NCBI GenBank assembly: GCA_002021875.1
Contig: CP018627.1
Location: forward strand, 6,076,001 to 6,140,000
Source: Streptomyces hygroscopicus
Lineage (GTDB): Bacteria; Actinomycetota; Actinomycetes; Streptomycetales; Streptomycetaceae
DNA: 64,000 nt
Reading direction: 5' to 3'
In this document: positions 43,285-50,912 of the stretch, one piece after another
Numbering within the stretch: the first letter of the stretch is position 1
Layout of the letters: each line of letters begins with the position of its first letter
Translations under genes and position numbers: made by a program
The notes under the pieces: model-generated
Database searches by the model: none
Told to the model about the DNA's origin: nothing
Seen by the model: the letters and a program-made list of their open reading frames with translations, nothing else

Positions 43285-44082
43285 TCAGCTCAGCAGGTCC
43301 GGCTCATCGCGGGTGATCTGCAGATACAGAGGTTGATAGTTGATCCACGCCACAAGATCGTTTCCCAGTTGCTCGCGCGTCCGCATCGCGTCGCCGTAGT
43401 CGATGGGCACCGGCCTGCCCGAAGCCTTCGCGGTCAGCTGCACCTGGGCGGCCCGCTCCATCGTGATGAACCACCACGCGGCCGCGTCGACCGAGTCCCC
43501 GACCGTCAGCAGACCGCGATTGCGCAGGATGAGGGCCTTGTACCCGCCGAGCGCGGCGGCGATCGCGCGCCCCTCCTCCTCGTCCACGACGACGCCCGTG
43601 GTGCCCCCGTAGACCGCGTGGTCCTCGAAGAACGCGCAGACCTCCTGGGTGATCGGCTCCAGCGGCTCGCCGAGCGCGGCCAGCGCGCGGCCGTGCACCG
43701 AGCGGCTGTGCGCGACGGCCACGACGTCCGGCCGCGCCTGATGCACGGAAGAGTGAACGACAAAGGCCGCCTGGTTGACGTGGGAGCGCCCCTCCACCAC
43801 CTGGCCCGCCTGATTGACCAGGAGCAGATCGCTCACGGTGATATGGCCGAAGGGCACGCCGAAAGGGTTCACCCAGTAGCAGTCGGTGAATTCCGGGTCC
43901 CGCACGGTGATGTGCCCCGCGACCCCCTCCTCATACCCGAACCGCCCGAACAGGCGCAGCGCCGCCGCCAGCCGCTCCTTGCGATAGCGGCGCTCGTCGT
44001 GCGGGGAGGCGTGCTGCGGGGGCATGGTGAACCGCAGCTGGTCGGTCGGTATCGGGGTGGGGGTCTGCGGCTGGTTCGTCAT
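43285..44082 (-). CDS. Class II aldolase/adducin-family protein
   Basis: 265 aa. The aldolase_II fold covers residues about 25-215. Candidate metal/active-site residues are in EEGVAGHITVRDPE, VVAVAHSRSVHG (two His) and a further Glu region GGYKALILRNRGLL. These enzymes cleave sugar-phosphate aldols using zinc, but many actinobacterial members of this clade are uncharacterised. ATG 44082 has GGAG six bases upstream. Monocistronic; neighbours give no pathway clue. Confidence 0.9.
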   Translation of the reverse strand: MTNQPQTPTPIPTDQLRFTMPPQHASPHDERRYRKERLAAALRLFGRFGYEEGVAGHITVRDPEFTDCYWVNPFGVPFGHITVSDLLLVNQAGQVVEGRSHVNQAAFVVHSSVHQARPDVVAVAHSRSVHGRALAALGEPLEPITQEVCAFFEDHAVYGGTTGVVVDEEEGRAIAAALGGYKALILRNRGLLTVGDSVDAAAWWFITMERAAQVQLTAKASGRPVPIDYGDAMRTREQLGNDLVAWINYQPLYLQITRDEPDLLS

Positions 44083-44147
44083 CGGCAGCTCCGCTCCTCG
44101 GGGGTGCTGAAGCGGAAGCTACCTCTGGGTATCGCAGGAGGCCAGAG

Positions 44148-44759
44148 TCAGGGCCTACGGCGATTGATCGCGGTGAGGTCGACGTAGATGTCGTAGGGGA
44201 CGGTCAGCCTGAGCTTGTCGTGGTAGATGCCGGTCGGGTGATACGCCTTCGTAGTGACATCGAGCTCGTAGACGTAGACGACGGGGAGACCGTTGTCCTC
44301 CTCCACCCGCCAGAAGTGGGGAATCCCGGCTCGCGCGTACTTGCGTGGCTTGGTCTCACGGTCACGCTCCTCGGAGTCCTCCGACACCACTTCCATGGCC
44401 AGCAGGACGACGTCGGGGCTGTACCAGGTCTGCTTCGGTCCCAGACGTGCGTCCGCGCGGACCACGAGAAGATCCGGTTCGGGCCGGTTCTTCGTGTCGA
44501 GCCGAATGGTCATCTCGCGCACGACGTACAACGTCTCCGGTGCCTGTCCAAACAAGGCGTTCTCGAACAGACGCATGGCAGACATGTGAAAGTCGGTTTG
44601 CGGACTCACGAGGACGAGACTCCCGTCGATCAGCTCCGTGTGCGGAGGGAGATTCGGAAGCCGGTCGAGGTCGTCCGCCGTCCAGCCGCCCTGCGGCGGG
44701 CGGGGCCACTCGCACTGCCCGTACTGCTCGTCCAGCCCGTACTCGTGTGCGGCGCTCAT
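44148..44759 (-). CDS. Uma2-family (DUF820) nuclease-fold protein
   Basis: 203 aa from ATG 44759 (GGGAG six bases upstream). DUF820/Uma2 is a PD-(D/E)XK restriction-endonuclease-like fold; the motif residues are visible as RPEPDLLVVR (Asp) and VVLLAMEVVSEDSEERDRETK (E-x-V/S...K). Multi-copy in Streptomyces, usually without a methylase and of unknown role. No restriction partner is nearby. Codon use here is slightly less GC-extreme than its neighbours (ATT/GTA present), compatible with horizontal spread typical of the family. Confidence 0.88.
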   Translation of the reverse strand: MSAAHEYGLDEQYGQCEWPRPPQGGWTADDLDRLPNLPPHTELIDGSLVLVSPQTDFHMSAMRLFENALFGQAPETLYVVREMTIRLDTKNRPEPDLLVVRADARLGPKQTWYSPDVVLLAMEVVSEDSEERDRETKPRKYARAGIPHFWRVEEDNGLPVVYVYELDVTTKAYHPTGIYHDKLRLTVPYDIYVDLTAINRRRP

Positions 44760-44887
44760 GATTGCTCCCATGGGACGGAGTCTCGCCTCTGCGGTCAGAG
44801 TACCCAGCGCAAACAGCGACGCCGCCACTCAAACGTATGAGCGACGGCGTCGATGTTGACGATCAGATGATGATCAGGGGAGGGCGG

Positions 44888-46474
44888 TCACTCCCATTCG
44901 ATGGTGCCGGGCGGCTTGCTGGTGATGTCCAGCACCACCCGGTTGATCTGGTCGACCTCGTTCGTGATGCGGGTCGAGATCCGCGACAGCACGTCGTACG
45001 GCAGCCGCGACCAGTCGGCCGTCATCGCGTCCTCCGAGGAGACCGGGCGCAGCACGATCGGGTGGCCGTAGGTGCGGCCGTCGCCCTGGACGCCGACCGA
45101 GCGGACGTCGGCGAGCAGGACCACCGGGCACTGCCAGATGTCGCGGTCCAGGCCGGCGGCGGTCAGCTCCTCGCGGGCGATGGCGTCGGCCTCGCGCAGC
45201 AGGTCCAGGCGCTCCTTGTTGACCTCACCGACGATGCGGATGCCCAGGCCCGGGCCCGGGAAGGGCTGGCGGTGGACGATCTCGTCCGGGAGGCCGAGCT
45301 CCTGGCCGACCATCCGCACCTCGTCCTTGAACAGCCGGCGCAGCGGCTCGACCAGCTGGAACTCGATGTCGTCGGGCAGCCCGCCCACATTGTGGTGGGA
45401 CTTGATGTTGGCGGTGCCGGAGCCGCCGCCGGACTCCACGACGTCGGGGTAGAGGGTGCCCTGGACCAGGAACTCCACGTCCTCCCCGGCCGCGCCCGCC
45501 TCGGCCACCAGCTCGGCCTGGGCCTGCTCGAAGACCCGGATGAACTCCCGGCCGATGATCTTCCGCTTCTCCTCGGGGTCGGACACCCCGGCGAGCGCGG
45601 ACAGGAACCGCTCCTCGGCCTCGACGACCTTGAGCTGCACCCCGGTGGCCGCCACGAAGTCCTTCTCGACCTGCTCGGACTCGCCCTTGCGCATCAGGCC
45701 GTGGTCCACGTACACACAGGTCAGCTGGTCGCCGATGGCCTTCTGGACGAGGGCGGCTGCCACGGCGGAGTCCACTCCGCCGGACAGTCCGCAGATCGCG
45801 CGCTTGGTGCCGACCTGCTCGCGGATCGCGGCCACGGACTCCTCGACCACATTGGTGGTGGTCCAGGTGGGCTCCAGGCCGGCGCCCCGGTAGAGGAAGT
45901 GCTCCAGCACCTGCTGGCCGTGGGTGGAGTGCATCACCTCGGGGTGGTGCTGTACGCCGTACAGCTTGCGCTCATCGCATTCGAAGGCCGCGACCGGGAC
46001 CACATCGGTGGACGCGGTGACGGTGAAGCCCTCGGGGGCCTGGGAGCAGGCGTCGCCGTGCGACATCCACACCTGCTGCTCGTCGGGGGTGCCCGCGAAG
46101 AGCGTCGAGCCCTGCTTGGTGACGGTGAGCGCCGTACGGCCGTACTCCCGCGCCCCCGTGTTGTCCACGGTGCCGCCGAGCGCCCTGGCCATCAGCTGGA
46201 AGCCGTAGCACATGCCGAAGACCGGGACGCCCGCCTCGAAGATCGCGGCATCGAGCGAGGGCGCGCCCTCGGCGTAGACCGACGAGGGGCCGCCGGAGAG
46301 GATGATCGCCTTGGGGTTCTTGGCGAGCATCTCGGCCACCGGCATGGTGGACGGAACGATCTCGCTGTAGACCCGGGCCTCACGGACCCTGCGGGCGATG
46401 AGCTGGGCGTACTGCGCGCCGAAGTCGACGACCAGGACGGTGTCGGGGGCGGCAGCAGGGGAGGCTGATGGCAC
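44888..46474 (-). CDS. guaA: GMP synthase (glutamine-hydrolysing)
   Basis: 528 aa from GTG 46474 (GGAAGG eight to nine bases upstream; the longer frame is unconserved). The class I amidotransferase domain has the nucleophile in [11 protein letters not shown] and catalytic His/Glu in [11 protein letters not shown]. The ATP-pyrophosphatase domain has the P-loop [10 protein letters not shown] (here [14 protein letters not shown]). The C-terminal dimerisation domain ends in KPPGTIEWE. It converts XMP to GMP, downstream of PurH-derived IMP. Divergent from the chorismate mutase leader. Confidence 0.98.
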   Translation of the reverse strand: MPSASPAAAPDTVLVVDFGAQYAQLIARRVREARVYSEIVPSTMPVAEMLAKNPKAIILSGGPSSVYAEGAPSLDAAIFEAGVPVFGMCYGFQLMARALGGTVDNTGAREYGRTALTVTKQGSTLFAGTPDEQQVWMSHGDACSQAPEGFTVTASTDVVPVAAFECDERKLYGVQHHPEVMHSTHGQQVLEHFLYRGAGLEPTWTTTNVVEESVAAIREQVGTKRAICGLSGGVDSAVAAALVQKAIGDQLTCVYVDHGLMRKGESEQVEKDFVAATGVQLKVVEAEERFLSALAGVSDPEEKRKIIGREFIRVFEQAQAELVAEAGAAGEDVEFLVQGTLYPDVVESGGGSGTANIKSHHNVGGLPDDIEFQLVEPLRRLFKDEVRMVGQELGLPDEIVHRQPFPGPGLGIRIVGEVNKERLDLLREADAIAREELTAAGLDRDIWQCPVVLLADVRSVGVQGDGRTYGHPIVLRPVSSEDAMTADWSRLPYDVLSRISTRITNEVDQINRVVLDITSKPPGTIEWE

Positions 46475-46534
46475 TTCGGCGGCCTTCCGGCGGTGGTGGC
46501 GTGCGGTGGAACCGTCTGCGGCGGGACCGCAGGT

Positions 46535-46564
46535 TTGGACTTTCGATTCTAACGGGCTCATAAT
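46535..46564 (+). promoter_or_regulatory. Promoter of the chorismate mutase leader
   Basis: TTGGAC (46535-46540), 18-bp spacer, CATAAT (46559-46564). The -10 differs from TATAAT by one base. The predicted transcription start is at or next to ATG 46572, making the leader peptide mRNA leaderless. Confidence 0.6.
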
Positions 46565-46571
46565 CGACGCC

Positions 46572-46643
46572 ATGCCCACGCACATGACCTTCGTCTTTAC
46601 CTATGGCACCGGCCCGTCCGGCTGCCATGGTCGTGCTGCGTAA
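46572..46643 (+). CDS. Putative leader peptide of the chorismate mutase gene
   Basis: 23 codons: [20 protein letters not shown] then RAA and TAA. The codons FVFTY (46590-46604) put two Phe and one Tyr in five positions, and use TTT and TAT, both rare in this GC-rich genome. The ORF begins where the predicted transcript starts and is followed 21 bp later by an intrinsic terminator, before the gene for an enzyme of Phe/Tyr synthesis. This is the arrangement of a ribosome-mediated attenuator. YGT also occurs at the start of gamma-glutamylcyclotransferase-like proteins, but here the frame stops at once. Confidence 0.6.
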   Translation: MPTHMTFVFTYGTGPSGCHGRAA

Positions 46644-46664
46644 ACACTGACAGCGACTTCCCAG

Positions 46665-46704
46665 GCGCCCCGGGCCGGCAAAGGCCCGGGGCGCTCTGTC
46701 TTTC
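46665..46704 (+). terminator. Attenuator terminator before the chorismate mutase gene
   Basis: 12-bp perfect stem GCGCCCCGGGCC (46665-46676) with 46683-46694, loop GGCAAA, followed by TCTGTCTTTCC, a proper T-rich tail. An alternative perfect 8-bp pairing exists between CCGGCCCG in the leader ORF (46609-46616) and CGGGCCGG (46671-46678), which would break the terminator arm. It lies 67 bp before the chorismate mutase ATG. Confidence 0.8.
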
Positions 46705-46760
46705 CTCCGGGCCGTTGCCGGACTCCAGGGCTCCGCGACCACGGACCAGGAGATACGGAC

Positions 46761-47048
46761 ATGAGCAGCAGCAGTACGGCGACGGAGAGCACGGAGACGA
46801 CGGGGACCGCCGATGTGATCGGCACCGCGCGGGAGCGGATCGACGCCCTCGACGGGCAGATCCTCGATCTCGTCCGGGAGCGGATGGCCGTCTCGGCCGC
46901 CATCCAGGAGGCGCGGATCGCGTCGGGCGGGCGGCGGGTGCAGCTCTCCCGCGAGATGGAGATCCTCGACCGCTACCGGCAACGGCTGGGCAAGCCCGGT
47001 ACGACGCTCGCCATGACGCTGCTCGAGCTGTGCCGGGGCCGGGTCTGA
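46761..47048 (+). CDS. Chorismate mutase, AroQ type
   Basis: 95 aa, all-helical monofunctional AroQ fold. The first 20 residues are a Ser/Thr-rich extension. Active-site residues are recognisable: Arg in RERIDALDGQILDLVRERM, Lys/Arg in IQEARIASGG and VQLSREMEILDRYRQ. It converts chorismate to prephenate for phenylalanine and tyrosine. No signal peptide, so it is the cytoplasmic biosynthetic enzyme. AGGAGA eight bases before ATG 46761. Probably controlled by the leader/terminator upstream. Confidence 0.93.
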   Translation: MSSSSTATESTETTGTADVIGTARERIDALDGQILDLVRERMAVSAAIQEARIASGGRRVQLSREMEILDRYRQRLGKPGTTLAMTLLELCRGRV

Positions 47049-47134
47049 CACCGCTGCCTCTCGGCCAGGCGGAGAGCCTCCCCACCAGGCGGCGGGCCTC
47101 CCCACCAGACGAAGGGGCCCCTCGGACAAGCGAA

Positions 47135-47177
47135 GGGCCCCGGGGGCGCCCGAACGGGGCGGGCGCCCCCGGGGCCC
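47135..47177 (+). terminator. Terminator of the chorismate mutase gene
   Basis: 17-bp perfect stem GGGCCCCGGGGGCGCCC (47135-47151) with 47161-47177 and a 9-nt loop; the longest perfect stem found. Confidence 0.85.
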
Positions 47178-47819
47178 TAGGCGGTCAGCACCGGCGTCAG
47201 GGCAGCGCCGGTGCTGAGAGGCGGCGCCGGGGGGTTGCGCCGCTGGCTTCTGGGGCCCGTATGTCAGGGGTGTCTGAACGGCGTACGCCCGCGTGGTCGG
47301 ACCAATGTCGGGGTGTGACCGGGGGCGTTCTCCCTCTCAGCATCGTGGTGGATGCGGAGCGCCGGGCGCAACCGTTTCGACCGGATACGGTCGGCCCCAG
47401 GCGTCCCCGGGACCGACCGTCCTTGAGGTGATGACCGGGCTGCTGTCCCCTGCCGACCGGTCACCTCGCCGATGCGAGGTCCCACGACGCGCCACCTGAA
47501 TCACCACAGGGGCCACGTCTCATCGCTTCGGCGGATCTGAGCCACGCGTGGATTTTTCCGGGCCGCTCCTGGCTGGCGCGGCACCGGGCACAACGAGCCC
47601 CCGCGCGAGCCGGTCACGCGCCGTACGGGTGACGACGTGCGGAGCCGAGCACCCGTCGCGGATTCTGTGACCATTCTGTGAGCAACTGTGAAGGCAACCT
47701 TTCGGCCATCGGCCTGGTCATGTACGTGCAAAGCACGGCCATCCCGCGCCCCACCGCGACGGCCCTCCATATGCGTATCGCCCCTCCAGGGGATACGTAC
47801 GGACCCAGAAGAGGTCTTC
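47178..47819. other. 640-bp intergenic region with a second inverted repeat
   Basis: No convincing gene. A 12-bp perfect inverted repeat TCAGCACCGGCG (47185-47196) with 47206-47217 follows the terminator directly. The remainder (47220-47800) contains no Shine-Dalgarno-led ORF; GTGACC/GTGAGC and ATTCTGTGA repeats (47666-47688, CATTCTGTGAGC after GATTCTGTGACC) lie about 140 bp upstream of the next gene and may be promoter elements. Confidence 0.5.
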
Positions 47820-48824
47820 ATGAAGCTACGCCGCGCCTTGGCGGCTGCCGCAGCGACGGCCGCCATAGCCCCCGCCGCGCTCCTGGCCGCCCCCGCCGCA
47901 TTCGCGGAGACGCCGAGCGAGAGCCCGTCGCCGTCCGCCTCCGAGACGACGCCGTCTCCGGAGGACCCGTCGCCGACGCCGACGCCGACGGAGACCACTC
48001 CGACCGCCGATCCCACGCCGACCACCCCGGCGCCGCCCACGAGCCCCACGCAGGCTCCGACCCCCGCCGACCCCTCCGGCACCCCCACCGAGACCGCCAC
48101 GCCGACCCCCGGGCCGACCGATGAGCCGGGTGACGAGTGCGCGGACGACGGGGACTACAACGAGGACCCGGAGCTCAGCACGACCCTGGTCGGCCTGCCG
48201 TCGAAGGTCGTGGCGGGCAGCGGCTTCCACGGCTTCAAGTTCCAGGTGAAGAACGACTCGGACCGCAGCTACCAGCGGGTCGACTTCGGGCTGTTCGCGG
48301 GCACGGTGCACGAGTCCGCCCCGGACGGGACGGGCAAGTACCTGACGTTGCAGTACAAGGACCCCGAGACCGGTGCCTGGAAGGCGATCTCCACCGACGA
48401 GAACGACGCGGGCTCCGGCTACATCGGCTACACCGATGTGCGTCCGCACGAGACCCTTACGGTCGACCTCCGGCTGAGCGTCGCCAAGAGCGCGCCCGAG
48501 GGCTTCGGCTACGCCATCAGCGTCGGCGTGTACGCGGACGACGAGGGCAACTGCGTCTACTCGACCGGTGAGTACTACGAGTTCGACGTGCTGAAGGCGG
48601 GTTCGGAACCGGGCAAGGTGCCGCCGGCCGACCCGAAGCCGCAGGGCGGGAAGAAGCCGCTGCCGCAGAAGCCGGAAGGCAACACGGAGATCAGCCCGCA
48701 GGGCAGCCTGGCCGAAACGGGTTCCTCCTCGGCGCTGCCGATGATCGCCCTGATCGGCGGTGTGGCGATGGCCGCGGGCGGAGGCGCGGTCTTCGTGGTC
48801 CGCCGCCGTCGCGCCACCGTCTGA
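47820..48824 (+). CDS. Sortase-anchored surface protein (LAETG)
   Basis: 334 aa. Signal peptide (MKLRRALAAAAATAAIAPAA, cleavage after AFA). Residues about 30-105 are a Thr/Pro/Ser stalk (SPTPTPTETTPTADPTPTTP). A compact domain follows (about 106-260: STTLVGLPSKVVAGSGFHGF, PHETLTVDLRLSVA) with two cysteines. A Pro/Lys linker and a canonical sorting signal end the protein: LAETG, membrane helix (ALPMIALIGGVAMAAGGGAVFV), RRRRATV. LAxTG is the Streptomyces class E sortase motif, also used by long chaplins. No sortase gene is in this window. AGAGG precedes ATG 47820. Confidence 0.9.
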   Translation: MKLRRALAAAAATAAIAPAALLAAPAAFAETPSESPSPSASETTPSPEDPSPTPTPTETTPTADPTPTTPAPPTSPTQAPTPADPSGTPTETATPTPGPTDEPGDECADDGDYNEDPELSTTLVGLPSKVVAGSGFHGFKFQVKNDSDRSYQRVDFGLFAGTVHESAPDGTGKYLTLQYKDPETGAWKAISTDENDAGSGYIGYTDVRPHETLTVDLRLSVAKSAPEGFGYAISVGVYADDEGNCVYSTGEYYEFDVLKAGSEPGKVPPADPKPQGGKKPLPQKPEGNTEISPQGSLAETGSSSALPMIALIGGVAMAAGGGAVFVVRRRRATV

Positions 48825-48835
48825 CGCTCCTGAGT

Positions 48836-48927
48836 CCGGCACGGTCCTGGGGCCGGCACGGTCCTGGGGCCGGCACGGTCCTGGGACCGACGGTCCTGGT
48901 CCAACGGTCCTGGGTCCGAACGGTTTT
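48836..48927. repeat. 17-bp tandem repeat after the surface-protein gene
   Basis: CCGGCACGGTCCTGGGG repeats at 48836, 48853 and 48870, then degenerates into ACGGTCCTGG copies to about 48927. Non-coding. Confidence 0.8.
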
Positions 48928-48929
48928 CA

Positions 48930-48974
48930 GGGGGCGGGGCGGGCGCGGGCTGGTCACCGGCCCGCCCCGCCCCC
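48930..48974. terminator. Bidirectional terminator, surface protein / GMC oxidase
   Basis: 15-bp perfect stem GGGGGCGGGGCGGGC (48930-48944) with 48960-48974 and a 15-nt loop, between convergent genes. Confidence 0.8.
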
Positions 48975-48979
48975 TCCGC

Positions 48980-50887
48980 TCAGGCCGGGGGGCCCGGCGG
49001 GACCTTCGGCACCGGCAGCAGCGGAAGCCTCAGGGCGCCGAAGGCGTCCGCCGGTACGGCGGGGCTGCCCGGCGGGACGGGCTGGAGGCGTTCGTACGGC
49101 GCCTCCGGGGACGGGCGGGGGTCACGCTCGCCCTTGTTGGGCCACAGGGACATCGCCCGCTCGGCCTGGGCCGTGATGGTCAGGGACGGGTTGACGCCCA
49201 GGTTGGCCGAAACGGCGGCGCCGTCGACCACATGGATGCCCGGATGGCCGTAGAGCCGGTGGTACGGGTCGATGACGCCCTCCTCCGGGGACGCCCCGAT
49301 CGGGCAGCCGCCGAGGAAGTGGGCGGTCAGCGGGGTGCCCATGAGCTCGCCCACGTTGCTGCCCGCGAAGCCGTTGATCGAGTCGGCGATATGGCGGGCG
49401 GCCTCGGCGCCTTCGGGGATGTGGTCGGGGTTGGGCTCGCCGTGGCCCTGGCGGGCGGTGAGCAGCCCCTTCCCTGGCCCCTTCGGTTTGCGGTAGGTGG
49501 TCAGCGAGTTGTCGTGCGTCTGCATGACCAGGCCGATGATGGTCCGCTCGGACCAGCGGCGGTTGGACAGCGAGCGCACGGCCAGGCTGGGATGCCGGAG
49601 GTTGGCGCCCAGGAAGCGCAGCCAGCGCGGAAGACGGCCGCCGTGCGGGATCTGCAGGATGGAGAGCATCCCCATCGCGTTGGAGCCCTTGCCATAGCGG
49701 ACCGGCTCGATATGGGTGTTCCCGTCGGGGTGGATGGACGAGGTGATCGCGACACCCCGGGTGAAGTCCGCCCGCTCCTCCCCGCCCCGGGCCCGGCGGT
49801 AGCGGCGGTCCGTGGTCTGCGCGCCCACCAGGGCCTCGGAGTTGGTGCGGGTGAGGATGCCGAGCCGCTCCGAGAGGCGCGGCAGCAGCCCCTTGTCCCG
49901 CATCGTGTGCAGCAGCGTCTGGGTGCCGTACGTACCGGCGGCGAGGACGACGTACCGGGAGCGCAGCGCCTTCGGCTTGCCCTTACGGCGGTTGTCGGTC
50001 GGAACGGCGGTGACCGTATAGCCGCCATGCGGATCGTCGCAGAGGGCGACGACGGTCGTCATCGGGTGGACGACGGCGCCGGCCCGTTCGGCGAGGTGGA
50101 GATAGTTCTCGTTGAGGGTGTTCTTGGCGCCGTGGCGGCAGCCGGTCATGCACTCACCGCACTCGGTGCACGCCTTACGGGTCGGTCCGGAGCCGCCGAA
50201 GTACGGGTCGGGCACGGCCTGGCCCGGCTCGGCCCTCGTGGCACCGTCGGCGTCGTGGCCGTCCCCGAAGAAGACCCCCACGGGCGCCATATGGAAGGTG
50301 TCCCCCACGCCCATCTTCTCGGCGGCCGCCTTGAGGTGGACATCGGAGGGGGTGAGGGTGTGGTTGAGGCGCGCCCCGAGCATCCGCCGCGCCTGGTCGT
50401 AGTAAGGACGCAGTTCCTCCTGCCAGTCGGTGATGTGCCCCCACTGGCGGTCCCGGAAGAACGGCTCGGGCGGTACGTAGAGCGTGTTGGCGTAGTTGAG
50501 CGAGCCACCCCCGACCCCGGCGCCCGCCAGCACCATGACCTTGCCGAGGACATGGATGCGCTGGATGCCGAAGCAGCCGAGGGCCGGGGCCCAGAGGTAG
50601 TTGCGGAGGTCCCAGGAGCTTCTGGGCAGGGTTTCGGGGGTGAAGCGGCGGCCCGCCTCCAGGACGCCGACCCGATAGCCCTTCTCGGTCAGGCGCAGGG
50701 CCGATACCGACCCGCCGAACCCCGAGCCGATCACGATCACGTCGTAGTCGAACTCACCGTCGTCGCCGTCATCGTTACCGCCGCGTTCATCGCGGTCATC
50801 GAGCGCGCCGACCGCGTGGGCGGCGTCGAAGTCCTCGTCGCGCGCGGGCTCTTGCTGCCGATTTTGGGCAGACTTCTCCCCTGCCAC
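48980..50887 (-). CDS. GMC oxidoreductase, cholesterol-oxidase-like (ChoD type)
   Basis: 635 aa from GTG 50887, which has GGAGG five bases upstream; ATG 50899 lacks one. FAD motif DVIVIGSGFGGSVSALRL near residue 45; AGAGVGGGSLNYANTL; C-terminal FAD/active-site region VVDGAAVSANLGVNPSLTI. A cluster CTECGECMTGC (CX2CX2CX3C, near residue 250) is typical of the mycobacterial ChoD-like clade. These flavoenzymes oxidise alcohols such as sterols, but ChoD-like proteins are often not true cholesterol oxidases. No signal peptide. Second gene after the aldehyde dehydrogenase (25-bp gap), so alcohol to aldehyde to acid steps may be linked. Confidence 0.88.
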   Translation of the reverse strand: MAGEKSAQNRQQEPARDEDFDAAHAVGALDDRDERGGNDDGDDGEFDYDVIVIGSGFGGSVSALRLTEKGYRVGVLEAGRRFTPETLPRSSWDLRNYLWAPALGCFGIQRIHVLGKVMVLAGAGVGGGSLNYANTLYVPPEPFFRDRQWGHITDWQEELRPYYDQARRMLGARLNHTLTPSDVHLKAAAEKMGVGDTFHMAPVGVFFGDGHDADGATRAEPGQAVPDPYFGGSGPTRKACTECGECMTGCRHGAKNTLNENYLHLAERAGAVVHPMTTVVALCDDPHGGYTVTAVPTDNRRKGKPKALRSRYVVLAAGTYGTQTLLHTMRDKGLLPRLSERLGILTRTNSEALVGAQTTDRRYRRARGGEERADFTRGVAITSSIHPDGNTHIEPVRYGKGSNAMGMLSILQIPHGGRLPRWLRFLGANLRHPSLAVRSLSNRRWSERTIIGLVMQTHDNSLTTYRKPKGPGKGLLTARQGHGEPNPDHIPEGAEAARHIADSINGFAGSNVGELMGTPLTAHFLGGCPIGASPEEGVIDPYHRLYGHPGIHVVDGAAVSANLGVNPSLTITAQAERAMSLWPNKGERDPRPSPEAPYERLQPVPPGSPAVPADAFGALRLPLLPVPKVPPGPPA

Positions 50888-50912
50888 TGGTACCTCCATT
50901 GAAATGTGCTGG

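Noticed and set aside
44148..44759. Uma2-family gene as part of a restriction or defence island
   Set aside because: No methylase, defence gene or mobile element in the neighbourhood; flanked by core genes.
46572..46643. Leader ORF as the start of a gamma-glutamylcyclotransferase-like gene (FTYGT)
   Set aside because: The frame ends after 23 codons and an intrinsic terminator follows; no downstream sequence resumes the family in any frame.
46632..46654. Another TGTCAGTG (minus strand CTGTCAGTG near guaA)
   Set aside because: The position of the -10 reads GCACGA, not TAnnnT, and the site lies within the chorismate mutase leader, facing guaA from the wrong distance.
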